Below, piece by piece: positions 34,285-46,288 of a stretch of 64,000 bases of DNA. The notes below the pieces were generated by a model. It was not told where the DNA came from. It was given only the letters and a program-made list of their open reading frames with translations, and did no database searches. Origin of the DNA: Hofstenia miamia. Lineage: Eukaryota > Xenacoelomorpha > Acoela. Position numbers and translations under genes: made by a program. The stretch's first letter is position 1, and every line of letters starts with the position of its first letter. Where the stretch lies: positions 242,197 through 306,196 of the forward strand of contig SCFE01000017.1 of assembly GCA_004352715.1 (NCBI GenBank), written 5' to 3'.

Positions 34285-34439
34285 ATTGGGGAGGATTGCT
34301 TTCCCATTCCAATCTGCATTGATACCAGGGAGGAGCTTGTACTCAAATGCTGGGATGAATCCAAACGGAGTTTTCTCACCCAGTGGCCTTCACAGGTCTC
34401 TCTCATAACTTGGCAGAGCAGTGAAATAATCAGCATTGA

Positions 34440-35760
34440 GATGTAATCTCCCTGGACAATGACTGATAGTAAAGGTTAAATCATTGAGATATTCCAACCA
34501 TTGGGCAAATGATGTTTGACTCATCACCAGAGAATTTCTTAAGCCATACTAGTGCAGAGTTGTCAGTACAAACAACAAATTGGCGACCTAAGATGAAGAA
34601 TCAAAGCTTATTCTGACTTTCAACAAGCACTAGCATTTCAGACTTTGTTGCTCTGTAATTTAGCTCAGCATTGTGGAGCTTCTGGCTAAAGTACTGTACT
34701 GGGCATTCCTGGCTATTGATCATTTGACTGAGCATGCCACTGATGGTGACAATAAATTCCTTCATAGATTTGGGCGTATTCAGGCTGGGGATCCGCCTGA
34801 GTTCTTGCTTTACAGCATCCAGCTCTTCCTGTTCAGCCCAGGTCCAACAGAATTCAGTGCTTTTTCAGAGTAAATTAGATATATGCTTAGTTCAATTGGC
34901 TAGTTCAGAAATGAAGGAGCTGTAGTAATTAAGAAAGCCCATCAGGTGTTGGACATCCTTGTGAGAGCATGGAGTCTCAATATGATTGAGATAGTCCTTC
35001 ACATCATTTTTAATAGATATTCTCCTGGGTTCAATCACTCTTCCTAAGAAGGTAACTCATGGCAAAATGAGTGAACATTTATTTCCATTTACCTGGAGTC
35101 TGGAGTTGTACAGGATCTTGAGAGTGTGACCCAACTTATCTAAGTGATTGGAGAATGTGTTTCCAGCAATGAGAATATCATCCATGTATGCAGTGATCCC
35201 AGGTTCAAGAACATTAGCCCCATTCCATAATACACACGTGACATAACACTGAAATGTAGCCAGAGCATTACAAAGCCCAAATGCCATGTATTTCCACTCA
35301 AAAAGGCCATAAGGCCTAATAAAAGTGGTTTTTGGGATATCAGCAGGCTTCATTGGTATTTGCCAATAGGCTTTCCAGAGATCCAAGCATGAGAACAACT
35401 TGTACTTACTGGCATCATATAGAAGATCCTCAATGTGAGGTAGCAGATACACATCCTTAACTGTGATGTCATTTAATCATTGAAAGTCAATGCAGAGGCA
35501 GTACTTCTTGCCTTGGTGAATAAACACTGTAGGTGCAGCATACAGACTTTTGCTGTTCTGTATGTTCCCAATTTGATGAGATCACTAAGGATCTGCTTGT
35601 ACTCTGCTCTTAAGTTCTCAGGTACCCTTTGAACTGGCAACTGAATGGGGCAATCACTCTTAGTTTCAATGGCATGTTGTTCCCCAATGGCCTTTCCACC
35701 ACTAATTGATCTGTAATTAAACACATCATGATGCTGGCACAAGAGAGCAGAGAGTGAGTC
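34440..35760 (-). pseudogene. Reverse transcriptase-RNase H of element B
   Basis: 35742-35473 holds the RT entry (VQRVPENLRAEYKQILSDLI). 35452-35057 holds IEDLLYDASKYKLFSCLDL and YMDDILIAGNTFSNHLDKL with intact Y-M-D-D. Further down, VTFLGRVIEPRRISIKN, MGFLNYYSSF and RNase H pieces (NSALVWLKKFSGDESN) follow with stops. Relative to A the RNase H lacks its first Asp segment (NCDAS region). Confidence 0.85.
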
Positions 35761-36114
35761 ACGTTCTTGTGGACTCAGGAGTCCATGAGTTTTTTTGTTT
35801 ACAGCTGGGATCCAGACTGGATCACTTGGTTCACTCAGATCATGAATTGCAGTAAGAACAGGCAGACAGGCTGCAGCTTTGAGTTTGAGTCAGACTGGCA
35901 TCACAATGATGGATAGCTTTGTTGGATCCATTCAGATCAGACGTCTGGAACTATTAAGCACAGTAACGTGAGTCTTTTCATGAGAGACATGACAGAGGTC
36001 CAGAGAGAGATGTAGACCATGAAGGCATTTCCCCCTTTGCCCCAAGATCATGATGTCCCCCTCATAAGGAGAGCTCATAGTGACAGCAACTGATTGCCAG
36101 TGCCATGGTTCCAC

Positions 36115-36636
36115 AATGATGGTATTGGTTAATATTAATAGGATTTCTTTGTTACAAGCAGCAGTAAGCTCTTCCTGTGGCTCAATAGAGAGAGTGTTGG
36201 TTCAGTAGTTGATTACACACTCATTCCTCTAGAGGAAGTTGTTTCCTAGAATGACATCATATGGTAGAGGCCAATTGCAGGTGTCAACCACAATAAGGTC
36301 CACTCAAAAGCATTCTTGGTGGATGTGCAACTTGAGGTTGTTGATCTGGCTCTTCAGTGAAATAGTGTTCCCCAAAGCATGCAACAAATGGGTGGTGGAA
36401 GATAGCAAATCTTCTCTCTGTAAGCAAAGCTTGTTGCAACAGGTGTTGCTTATGATGGATACAGAAGCTTCTGTATCAATGGTAGCATTAATCAGCAATC
36501 CATTCACATCTGCAGGGATGACATTAGTGCGTAGCAATGAAGTAATCACCAAAACATCATCTGCATGGTTTTTGGGAGGCGGTGCTCCAACTAATTTAAA
36601 TGGTTGACAGACTTGACCAGGGTTTTGGGAGTGCAC
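36115..36636 (-). pseudogene. Protease region of element B, mutated active site
   Basis: LLINATIDTEASVSIISNTC aligns with A's IINATVDTGEAASIISAECC. The catalytic D-T-G of retropepsins reads D-T-E here. PYDVILGNNFL downstream is the ILG.D block. A linker with SPYEGDIMILGQRGK matches the region before RT in A. Confidence 0.75.
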
Positions 36637-38023
36637 ACTTCAATGGATGGCTCATCAATGATGATGCCATCCCCATCTGCAATTATGTGGATAACTGCCC
36701 CACTCTGAGTACAAATGTGAGCTGACTGTCTTTCACTATCTGTCTTCTTTTGCACTGCAGCAGAACTTGAAGAGGTTAAAGTTTTAGAGGTAATTTGACC
36801 CATCTTTAGGTCACCAGCATCTCTCTCACTGCGCATTGTATTCTGTAGCATGTAAACAATGCTAATCACCTTCTTAATAATAGAGTTCAAGTCATCTTCC
36901 AGGTCACATTTAAGTTTGAGGCAGCTCCTGATGGTAGAAGGGAATCCCCAACAAATGTACAAGAAGATATCATGTCTTGAGTACTCTGGAGTTAACTTGC
37001 TGAGGTGAAACAGTCTATCTACTTCTCCCTTCTTGAAGGAAAGATCACATAAATGCATCTTATATTGCTGCTTGATGTGAGATGCTTTGTAGTGGTCCTT
37101 GAAGTGACCAATGAGTAACTGATAATTTGTCTTAACTTCCCTATCCAGCATCATGTACTGATTGTATGCAAGGCCTTGAAGGAACATGGGAAATTGCATG
37201 GAAGCAGCTTCTTGGGTGGTTTTATACTGCTTCATTGTAAGCTCAAAAAGAAAGAACCACTCATTGAATGACCATGAAATTTCATTTATTTTACCAGTGA
37301 ATTTAGGCAACACTGAGTGTTGATTGAAAAGATTTGATTGTTTGTTCCCCAGTGCTTCAGTAGGCAAAATGGATTGAGTGAAGTGTGGCCCACAAGTTGT
37401 TGTAGACCTGATAGGGTCACTCAGAGGAGAAGGTGGAACAATCATAGTAGTTGGAGTAGCTGTGACATTCACAGGTGTCAAAGGCACAACTGTTACACTC
37501 AGGGTACCAGAGCTTGGTGTAGCTACTCTAGTTACCATTTCAACTTGAGAAATGGCAGACTGAGTGAAGGTAGGTGCTCTACTTGTAAAAGAGGTAATGG
37601 GGGTAATGAAAGGTGGTGTCACAGGGGACATTGTAGGTGCTGACAAAGCATGAGAAAGGTGGCAAGACATTGTCTGTGAGATAACTAGTAAGGTGTGAAG
37701 ACTGGCTTCACAGGAGTGGCGCTGTGAGAACTGTTCAGCAAGGGCTTTTCTGAGCTGTTGAACTTCCAGTGGTGGCAACTCAGAAGGAGGCAACAGTGGT
37801 GCATACAAAAGAAATGGATTTAACAGGGCAGCAGGAGTGGGGTCTCTTGCAACAGAACTTCAGAGGGTGTAGATATACCAGAAACAGGTTTGGTGGGGGT
37901 AGGAGTAGGTAAAACAACAACAGAATTAAGTCCAGTGGTGTGAGGGACAGTGTTCAAGCTGCCAGTGCTCACACAGGGGAAACCCTGAGTGGGAGTCCCA
38001 TTGTGAGAATTAGAAAAATCCAT
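36591..38023 (-). pseudogene. Gag of element B, zinc knuckle lost
   Basis: Starts at ATG 38023 (MDFSNSHNGTPTQGF), shifts frame near 37830-37860, and runs open from 37808 to 36591. SVLPKFTGKINEISWSFNEW, FLFELTMKQYKTTQEAA and GLAYNQYMMLDREVKTNYQL are capsid-region blocks shared with A at 50880-51090. Where A has the knuckle CYMCGDKGHLKSQC, B has SAHICTQSGAVIH, with only one of the four ligands left. The N-terminal third is Ser/Thr/Pro-rich. Confidence 0.85.
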
Positions 38024-38555
38024 ATCCATAAGAACAAGAATAAGTAAACAAGTAAAGTAAAGTAGGAGAAAAAGGTTCCAATAACAATTCCAATAATATA
38101 GGAGAAACATCCAACTGTGTAGGAGAAATAAAAGCACTTGACAGATGGTAGCAGGGCATAGGTACACAATCCAAATTCTAGAAAAACAAGACAAACCAAT
38201 ATAACACTTAGAACAGGTAAGAATAAAGTCAGGGCTCAGTGACAGCATCAGATCACAGAGGTGATAAATGTAACATTACATATAAGGTGAGGTTGCACAT
38301 CAATGGGTGGTGAAGTAGATCACAGTCAGGGGAAATTCATCCCAGCTGACTCACACCCAGTAGAAAACAAAACCAAATACAATAGAAAAACATCATAACA
38401 GTTGTGTTTCACTTTACAATCATCAAGTGAAAAACAGGTGACTGCTTCAGTAGGCACACAAACTTCATGACTGGAGTACATCTCCAAACATCAATCCAAC
38501 TGCACACAGTAACAGAATGGAGTAGATAGTTTAACTGACACTCCAGAGTGTCCAA

Positions 38556-38575
38556 GAATCACGTCAGGGTCAACA
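38556..38575 (-). other. Primer-binding site of element B
   Basis: TGTTGACCCTGACGTGATTC follows the LTR end directly on the minus strand. C has TGGTGACCCTGATGTGATTC and A has TGGCGACCATGACAGGACGC in the same place. The cognate tRNA was not assigned. Confidence 0.6.
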
Positions 38576-39473
38576 TGTAGAATTGCAGGGTACATCTAGC
38601 AGCTTGAGCAGTATGAAGGTTGCAGAAGATGACCATTGCCAAGAGCAACCCATTCTCTAACAAAACAAATGAAGATCAGTAGTTTGCCAATTTCATTGTA
38701 GAAAAAGTAATTCCAAGATGGCATTTCAAGCAGCAACCAATTCACACAGCATCTTGTCAAATCCAAGTCATTAGAATCCATCCTTACAATCCAAGGTGCT
38801 AATTGTGTGTCTCATGTTGTAATTTCTAGCTCAATAAAACAAATTTAGCTCTGTGTTTATCATCTCAGGTCATGTAATAAAGATATTAAATAATGTGTAA
38901 TTACCACATATTCATGTATGCCAATGGTATAGTATATTTGCATTATGTGATAGTTTGTGCATGTTTAATTGATAGATGTTGTAGTTCTTATATTTCCTAT
39001 GTCTATACATAGCCTAAAGCAACCACAATATGGGCTCACATCTGTCATGGAGTGAGTTATCACGCCAGGCACTGTGGAGGTTCTCCCACATTATCACCAG
39101 ATCTTACAATTGCATTATTATAAAATTCATACCAAAGCTAAAAAGGTTAGTAGATAATAGAATAATGAACGAGCAAATGTTATCCAGCAAGAACAAAATT
39201 TATTTGACATTTGATTACATTGAGTTCCCTATTTATTACAAGAAAAGGTAAATATTCACTGCTTTACAAAAGTTAGCTTGTTTCCCTCACAAATTAAATG
39301 AGCAATTACACATAATCTAAAGCCTGAGGGGACAATTACTAAATTTGAAACTTAAGTTTGAAAAGATCACAAATTAATAAAATCACTAAATTAAAGATAC
39401 TAAACAGCACCAACTTAATTGGAGAGTGCCAAAAATAGAATAAAAATAAACAAAGGCCCCAAGTGACTCTACA
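38576..39473 (-). repeat. 5' LTR of element B
   Basis: 898 bp with terminal TGTAG/CTACA, a direct repeat of 30603-31434. Confidence 0.85.
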
Positions 39474-40045
39474 ATGTCACTAGCTGCTTAATAGTAATCA
39501 CTTTAGCAATTACCAAAAAACTATTGGCTTTAATTAACATAGATAATAAAATAGATAATTACTTGCAGCTTCCTAACCTACATTTAGATAACAATACATG
39601 CTTGGTCTATTTATCAGTCTATTTATAGGTCACCTACATAGTCAAGATAATATAATATAGATATAACCTACAATTGGTTAACTAGCCTTATCTCTGAAGT
39701 CTATTATTTAATACATGTCAATGAATGATCAAAAGTCAGTTAAATGGAGAAAGACTCCTATTCATACCCATAACATAAAAGCAGTTTCATGGGTCAAATC
39801 AAGGACTCTTGAATCATTCCCAATGTGTGTGCTCACCACTACTACCATTTAGCTTGACATTGATTAGTATTAAGCAAACGAAGTTAAATCTAAGAATAAG
39901 ATTTCTGAAGAATTTACTTCAACAGTCTTCCAAATTGATTTCCACTCTATTTATAGTCTCAATTTCAAAAAGTACCTATCATTTGAAATTTGAATTTACC
40001 ATCTGCCAAAAATGGCTAAAAATAATGAAAGTGTTATTGCCCCTT

Positions 40046-40500
40046 ATACAATAGAAAAACATCATAACAGTTGTGTTTCACTTTACAATCATCAAGTGAA
40101 AAACAGGTGACTGCTTCAGTAGGCACACAAACTTCATGACTGGAGTACATCTCCAAACATCAATCCAACTGCACACAGTAACAGAATGGAGTAGATAGTT
40201 TAACTGACACTCCAGAGTGTCCAAGAATCACGTCAGGGTCAACATGTAGAATTGCAGGGTACATCTAGCAGCTTGAGCAGTATGAAGGTTGCAGAAGATG
40301 ACCATTGCCAAGAGCAACCCATTCTCTAACAAAACAAATGAAGATCAGTAGTTTGCCAATTTCATTGTAGAAAAAGTAATTCCAAGATGGCATTTCAAGC
40401 AGCAACCAATTCACACAGCATCTTGTCAAAGCCAAGTCATTAGAATCCATCCTTACAATCCAAGGTGCTAATTGTGTGTCTCATGTTGTAATTTCTAGCT
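40046..40500. repeat. Likely false duplication of B LTR/leader next to an N
   Basis: This 455-bp block repeats 38377-38831 almost perfectly. It ends at a single N (40501), after which 40502-40535 repeats 40012-40045. The host LTR G sequence is thus interrupted and restarted, which is how two overlapping contig ends look when joined with a wrong filler. Confidence 0.75.
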
Positions 40501-40738
40501 NATGGCTAAAAATAATGAAAGTGTTATTGCCCCTTTCATTTTACCAATTTGTTTGTCAACAAGTACTAATTGGCAATATTGCTTCTTAGTTGCATTTTAC
40601 AAACATAATGATCATAATTAAATTTAAATTGTTTTTTAATTCATAATCAATAAATAATAATTTGATGTTCATTCTGTTAACTGACTAATCATCTGATCTT
40701 CTCTTCTTAGCAGCATTATGCTTTGGATTATGCTTGCA

Positions 40739-41047
40739 CTTTGCAAGTGAGCTCACTTCTGCATTCAGACCTACTACTTGTGAGGATTCCTCCTCTCCTA
40801 GGGCTGCTAAATATGTTACCCATGCTGTATTGGATGAGGTCCTTGACAATTTCAGTGAAAAGTTAACTAATCAATTTGCTCAAATGCTATCTGCTCAAAG
40901 GGGGTATCAGCATCACAATGCAAAAATCCTATGATGGCCACTTCTCAGTCTTCCTCACTTTGTACATCTCTTGTAAGCTGTAGTCCTACTTTTACACAAT
41001 CATTGATGATGCACATGTTGACCTTATCTACTGTGGCAATACCCATC
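40739..41047 (+). pseudogene. Gag fragment, probable continuation of element C
   Basis: AVLDEVLDNFSEKLTNQFAQ and, past a stop, SPTFTQSLMMHMLTLSTVA resemble the B gag segment APTFTQSAISQVEMVTRVA. The orientation is plus, the same as C. It is bounded by LTR G on the left and the D/E LTR on the right. Confidence 0.5.
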
Positions 41048-42178
41048 TGTAGCATCTGCTACCAGGCTGTAACAAAGAGCTAATCATTCTTTTAAATTAT
41101 CATTTCTTGTTTGATGCAGGTAGGGATGTACCAGTTTGATCTTCTACTCAGACATGATGTATATTGTCAATAACTTATATTAATTTCAATTAATCCAATA
41201 CTGTTTAGGTATGATTCCACTGTGGCATCTGGCCAACTCCAATCTCCAAATCAATCCACAGCTATGTGCCTCTTTTTTGATTGAGTTATTCCAAGTCTCA
41301 GCTCAATGTAGTACTTATGTGTTCCCTATCCTAACTCAGTGCAACCCTCAATGTTGGATATAAATGACTTAGACTCAACTGTAATGTGTAATTTTGTACT
41401 TTGCAACCTGGCAATATCACTAGCTGCTTAATAAATATTACTTCAGCCATTACCAAAAACTATTGGTTTTAATTAATATAGATACATAAAGTAAATAGTT
41501 ACTTGCAGCTTCCTACCTTACATTAAGACAACAATACATGCTCAGTCTATTTATCAGTCTATTTATAGGTCACCTAATTAGTCAAGATAATGTAATATAG
41601 ATATAACCTACAGTAGGCTAACTAGCCTTATCTCTGAAATCAGTTATTTAATACATGCAAATGAATGAATCAATAGTCAGCTAAATGGAGAAAAACTCTT
41701 ATCTGTACCCCTAATGTAAATGCAGGTTCATGGCTTGGATCAAGGACCCTTGAATCACTCCTGATGTGTGCCCAAGTTACTACTACTGCATCCACCATTT
41801 AGCTTGACATGATTTATAAATAAGCAAACTGAATGAAATCTAAAGATAAGATTTTTGAAGAATTTACTTCAACAATTTCCAAATTGATTTTCACTCTATT
41901 TATAGTTAAATTCAAAAATTACCTGTTGTTCAAAATTTGAATTTATTTGTCTGCCAAAATGGATAAAATAATGGAAGTGTTTTTACCCCCTTTGTTTAGT
42001 CAAATTATTGGTTGACAAGCACTAATTTGCTATATTGTTTCTTAGTTGCATATTACAAACATAATGATGATAATTAAATTTAAATTTTTTTTAATCAATA
42101 AATAAAAATTCAATCTTAATTCTGAATAATCATCTGATCTTCTCTTCTTAACATCATTATGCTTTGGATTATGCTACA
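41048..42178 (-). repeat. 3' LTR of element D/E
   Basis: 1131 bp from TGTAGCATCTGCTACC to TTGGATTATGCTACA (plus-strand reading). Aligns with LTR G and the F LTR. Confidence 0.8.
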
Positions 42179-42195
42179 TGCCCTCCTCAGCTTGC
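42179..42195 (-). other. Polypurine tract of element D/E
   Basis: The minus strand reads AAGCTGAGGAGGGCA just before the LTR. The same tract precedes the F LTR (62583-62597). Confidence 0.6.
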
Positions 42196-42398
42196 ATTAT
42201 TTTTAGTATGGCTCATTCTCCGTGGACTAATTCATCAGCTTTTCTTATTATTGTTTCCATGTGAGGATCACTCCAGCTTTTAGTTGCAAATTCAGGTTCA
42301 TTTTGAGTACCACCTCTCTTTCTGTTGTTACAGTGCTGTGATAGCATAGAAACTTTGGCGTCTTTAATGTTTTCTGAGTGTTATCTCTCTGAGCTTGT

Positions 42399-44458
42399 TC
42401 ATTTTGGCTGAAAAATGTCATAAAATTTTCTGTAAAGATGTATGCACTTTATCACTATCATCAATGTCATTTGCGCATCTGCTCTACTTGTATGCGCCAT
42501 TTCTTCACATATCATTGTGTTCAGATAAAAAAATGTGAAGACTTTCCTGAGGCTTCTAGTATTTGTTATATCTTTATAGAAAAAGCTTATGCTATCTTTA
42601 GCTTCTTCCTCTGTGATCATTGTTGGGTTGTTCTTGTTTAACCTCATCATCATTACTATCTCCACGCACTTTGTGATATTGTAGAATTGATATTTTTTGT
42701 CCCAAAGATCCATCCAGACCACGTTGTTCACTCCTGAAAACAGCATTATTGCTTTCATTGTTCATTTGTCTATTTTGTCTCATAATTCCTTTAGTTGCTC
42801 ATTTATTGGTTTACCTTGTGTGTATAGTTGATAAGGAGTTATCACTCCTTCAACATATACTCTTTCTTTGTTGTCATTGTTTAGCATTATTTCTTTAGTT
42901 TTCTTATAATCTTCTCTATTGACTATTGCTTTGGCTCTTTCCTTGGTGTTGACATATGTCTTATACTCATGTAAGAATGTCTTTGCAATTTTAACATTTT
43001 TCTGAATCCTCCATCTTGGGAGTACCATTGGGATGGAGACTGTCTCTGGTGGGGTGCAAATGAGGATTTTCGTTTTTATCTGTCATTCTATTTCTCTGTA
43101 ATCTTCTGATGTCATTGGTGCTGTTCCCAGTCCAATTGTAGCTGGGTAATTTATTTTGCCATCTTCCAATGTATCCCAAAAAATCAGAGTTTATCCTCTT
43201 CTGCTCATTCTTATCTGAATTTTCTTGACTATTTCTAATTTCAATGTAATGCATTCTATGTCCACAGCTAGTTGGTTGCAAGGTTTCAGCATTTCTTCTA
43301 GTTCTGTTATCATGAATGCCTCTGTGAACAAAAGTTTCATTGATGTGACCATTTGCTCTTCTTTAACATACTGGTAAGTTCTGGAGCAAATCTCCTCTGA
43401 CTCTTTTGTTATCTTTATCTCAACTAAAAATCTTTCATCATCTGTGTTGATCCATTCCATTGTGTGTTCTGGTGTGGAGGCTCCCCATTTTTCTATATTG
43501 ATTTTATCAATTTGTTGTTGGGATAGAATTAGTTGTGTTGATGTTAGTAGTTCTTCCTCCTCCTCCAGAATTTCCTTCTGTGTTTTTGCTATCATCTCAC
43601 GTACTTTGACAGGTTCTGTTATGCCACCTCTCTGCATCATCTCAGCACTTTTAATGATTTTTACAAATATGCAGCACAGGCTCTCCTTTTGATATCTCTT
43701 CATTTCTTGTTCAAGTATTGTTGTATATTTCTGGTTTTCATCATCTTGGCAATCTCCTTAGTGTCTACAATTTTTCTTTTGATAATCTTTTTGGCTTCTT
43801 TACTTTGTCAGGGGATCTGAATTTCTCCATGTGTCCTTTTAGTAGCCAATTTTTCATTTGTGTGTTTATTGGGGACATCACTATTTCATATTTTTTTGCT
43901 TTTGTTAGCTTGTGTTGTCCTACTCTTGAAATTGGTAACTGTAATCCTTGATCTTGGTTTGTAAATATTGCCAACAGCCATGCAGATGTTTTAATCTGAT
44001 TTTCAGGGCATTCTTTTCCTTGAATATCATGTTTTTAAAGTCTTTTGTTGAGTTTAGTTTGTATGCTCTATTTATTTCTGTTAGTGCTACCTCAATTGTC
44101 TTGTGGTATCTTTTTGACAGAGCTTCAATATCTATTTCAGGCCATTCTTCCTTAGTTTTCTTTTGCAATTTAATTTCTTTCCATATTTCTTGTATTCTCT
44201 TAATGTGCTCCTGTCTCTGTGTGAGGCTGCATTTGATAAATAGTCTGTTTGCTTTCTCTACACCCTCTGCATTTGTTGTAAACTCTATTGTTTTTATTTG
44301 CTTATATAGCTCTATTGCTATGCAAGGATCCACCATTAATCTGCAGTAAGCTACCCAATAATCTATCTGTAGATCAAGGCCTATTAACTCTGCTATCTTT
44401 GTTTCTGTTTGTAACTTTTCCCATAGGAACACGTTTTCCACTCACATTTGTAGATTGC
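42399..44458 (-). pseudogene. ORF3 C-terminal domain of element D/E
   Basis: Open pieces 44441-43920, 43974-43765, 43703-43191, 43281-42991, 43028-42780 and 42758-42399 follow each other with frame changes. The protein is highly charged and helical, with a Glu-run region (EILEEEEELLTS), INIEKWGASTPEHTMEWINT and MKLLFTEAFMITELEEMLKP, then RVYVEGVITPYQLYT, NNVVWMDLWDKKYQFYN and a terminal SRADAQMTLMIVIKCIHLY. Element F carries the same sequence with about one difference in six residues, and A keeps a diverged version. No membrane segment, signal peptide or known domain was recognised, which argues against an envelope protein. Confidence 0.7.
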
Positions 44459-45311
44459 CCAGTGTAGAATCTTGACAACCTTCCAACTAATAATCTTAAC
44501 TTAATTTAGGAGCTGCTACAACATTTTTCCCTCCTTGACTAGAATGGTAGGTGACAGATTCCAAGTTTCCATCTCTCTTCCTTTACTCTATCTTTGTGTT
44601 GCATATTAATTAAAATAATATCTGTTTAACTAATATTGATACTTGAACTAATAATTGTAATTTAGGTGCAAGACAAGAGGTAGATGGTACAATGTACAGG
44701 ATCAAAAACCCGACCTGAGGCAAAGCACAAAGAGAAATCAAAGAAACTACAGTATAATGATTAATTCCAGCTGACACTTGAACATTGAGAGAAACACCAA
44801 CCACAATGCCAGTGACTCAGTGCATGAAATAATGTGTGAGAATACAATAGTGACAGTGTGTGATAACCTATTAATTTTAGTTCATTGATTGTTCTTGTTA
44901 TCAATGAGGTTGTAATATAAATGGAATTTGCAACTGGGATGCATTAGCTTGTTATAATTCCTTACATGTAATATCCCTAAAGATAAATATGTACATGTTA
45001 ACTGAGGATACATGTGAACAACCAATGAGCCAGAAACAAAAGGGAAAGTTGGTAGTTTGGTCTACTGATAATTACATATAACAAATTTACTAAAATCCAA
45101 TACAAACAAGTCATGAAATTTCCTATGAGGGCTAAATGAAAGATCATAATGTAATAATATGAACAATGAACAATAGGAAAGCTAAAACAAGTAAAAAAAC
45201 CCCTATCCTTATACCTAACCTAAGAGCACATTGGGTAAGCACCAGGTACCAGCTGCACAGCCATTTGAATGGCGAACAAGTTAATGTTGGTGCTAAGCTG
45301 TTACAAGCTTC

Positions 45312-46288
45312 TGTAGAGTCGCTCGGGGATTTCTTCGAATTTATTCTTTTATTATATCTTTGTATTATTACGTCACCATGACATATCGATTAATTTCGAT
45401 CCTAGTTTGCTATCATTTAATTGATGTCCCCTCGTTGGTGCTTTCATTTTGCTCAAATTTAATTTTGCGAGGGAATTTAGAATTGATCATGTTAAACTAC
45501 GTTGCTATCTAAAAGTTGTAAACAAAGGCAGGTAATGATGACATATTTTTGTATATAATCTGAGACAACTGTAGCGAATGTTCAATAGACTTTGTCTACT
45601 CTTAACTGCCGTCTTTACCATTGTATTTCTTATTTATTTATTACTTTAAATGAAACTTATTGCTTAAGTCAGCGACAATTCGGGAGTGCTTTCACTAGCA
45701 CGGGCGACACGTTGCTTCTGGGGGTCTTTTGACTACCCAGTCCGAATTGTGGTTCATTAAGTTATGTATACGGTTATGTATAAGGAAATAATAAATCTCT
45801 NNNNNNNNNNNNNNNNNNNNNNNNNNNNNNNNNNNNNNNNNNNNNNNNNNNNNNNNNNNNNNNNNNNNNNNNNNNNNNNNNNNNNNNNNNNNNNNNNNNN
45901 NNNNNNNNNNNNNNNNNNNNNNNNNNNNNNNNNNNNNNNNTGCTTAAGTTGGGAGTGCTTTCACGAGCACAGGGCGACACGTTGCTTCTGGGGGTCCTTT
46001 GACTACCCAGTCCGAATTGTGGTTCATTAAGTTATGTATACGGTTATGTATAAGGAAATAATAAATCTCTCGTTCGTATTTCAACACGTACATGCACTTA
46101 TAAAACCTTACACTGTGATGATACCATGCCGTTGGCTAGCACGGATATCTGGCAATTACAGATTACTTAATAGTGAGCTGAGAGATATCAATGAAAATGA
46201 GAGTTTGTATTTTTGAAGTGAGATAGAAATTAAGCAAGTAAGACAAATAGGGTAGCACCAGTCAATAGGTTAAGCACTTTACTTCTGG
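45312..46288 (+). repeat. 5' LTR of element A, first part (contains a gap and a false repeat)
   Basis: Matches the 3' LTR 56830-57559 in order. 45661-45800 and 45941-46070 are the same sequence on either side of a 140-N gap. The LTR is continued at 49591-49979, whose first 170 bases again repeat 46115-46288. Confidence 0.8.

Larger units (their letters stand above)
30603..39473 (-). mobile_element. Ty3/gypsy element B, full-length but decayed, minus strand
   Basis: On the minus strand the order is 5' LTR (39473-38576), primer-site-like TGTTGACCCTGACGTGATTC, gag, protease, RT, RNase H, integrase, ORF3, PPT and 3' LTR (31434-30603). The flanking tetranucleotides GTGT (30599-30602) and ATGT (39474-39477) differ by one base, and other copies of the split LTR show AATGT or AATAT there, consistent with a 4-bp target duplication. 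All ORFs carry stops or frameshifts. CpG is rare throughout. Confidence 0.9.
30207..40738. mobile_element. Solo LTR G, itself split by element B
   Basis: 30207-30602 and 39474-40738 together align in order with the D/E LTR (41048-42178) and the F LTR (61369-62582): GTAGCAT(C)T(T/G)CTACCA, TAGGGATGTAC, TTTAGGTA, CCTATCCTAACTCAGTG, then GTCACTAGCTGCTTA, and finally TTTGGATTATGCT. Element B interrupts it at GGCA(G/A)TGT. No internal coding region of its own is present, so it is a solo LTR within C's gag. The right end is eroded (TGCTTGCA instead of TGCTACA), and a clear target duplication was not found. Confidence 0.7.
28718..41047 (+). mobile_element. Gypsy element C, split and truncated (LTR plus gag start)
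   Basis: A 5' LTR (28718-29572) is followed by a primer-site-like TGGTGACCCTGATGTGATTC, a leader, and the gag start (29863 to about 30206). The gag is broken by LTR G, and gag-like sequence in the same direction resumes at 40739-41047, directly before the D/E LTR. Protease, RT and integrase of C are not seen. The LTR is related to those of A and B (shared TGTAGAGTC start and GTAAACAAAGGCAGGTAA). Confidence 0.65.

Noticed and set aside
43444-44349. Plus-strand open frames at 43444-44349 and similar ones at 59106-60487 and 63174-63500
   Set aside because: They are antisense shadows of the minus-strand ORF3 and integrase frames.
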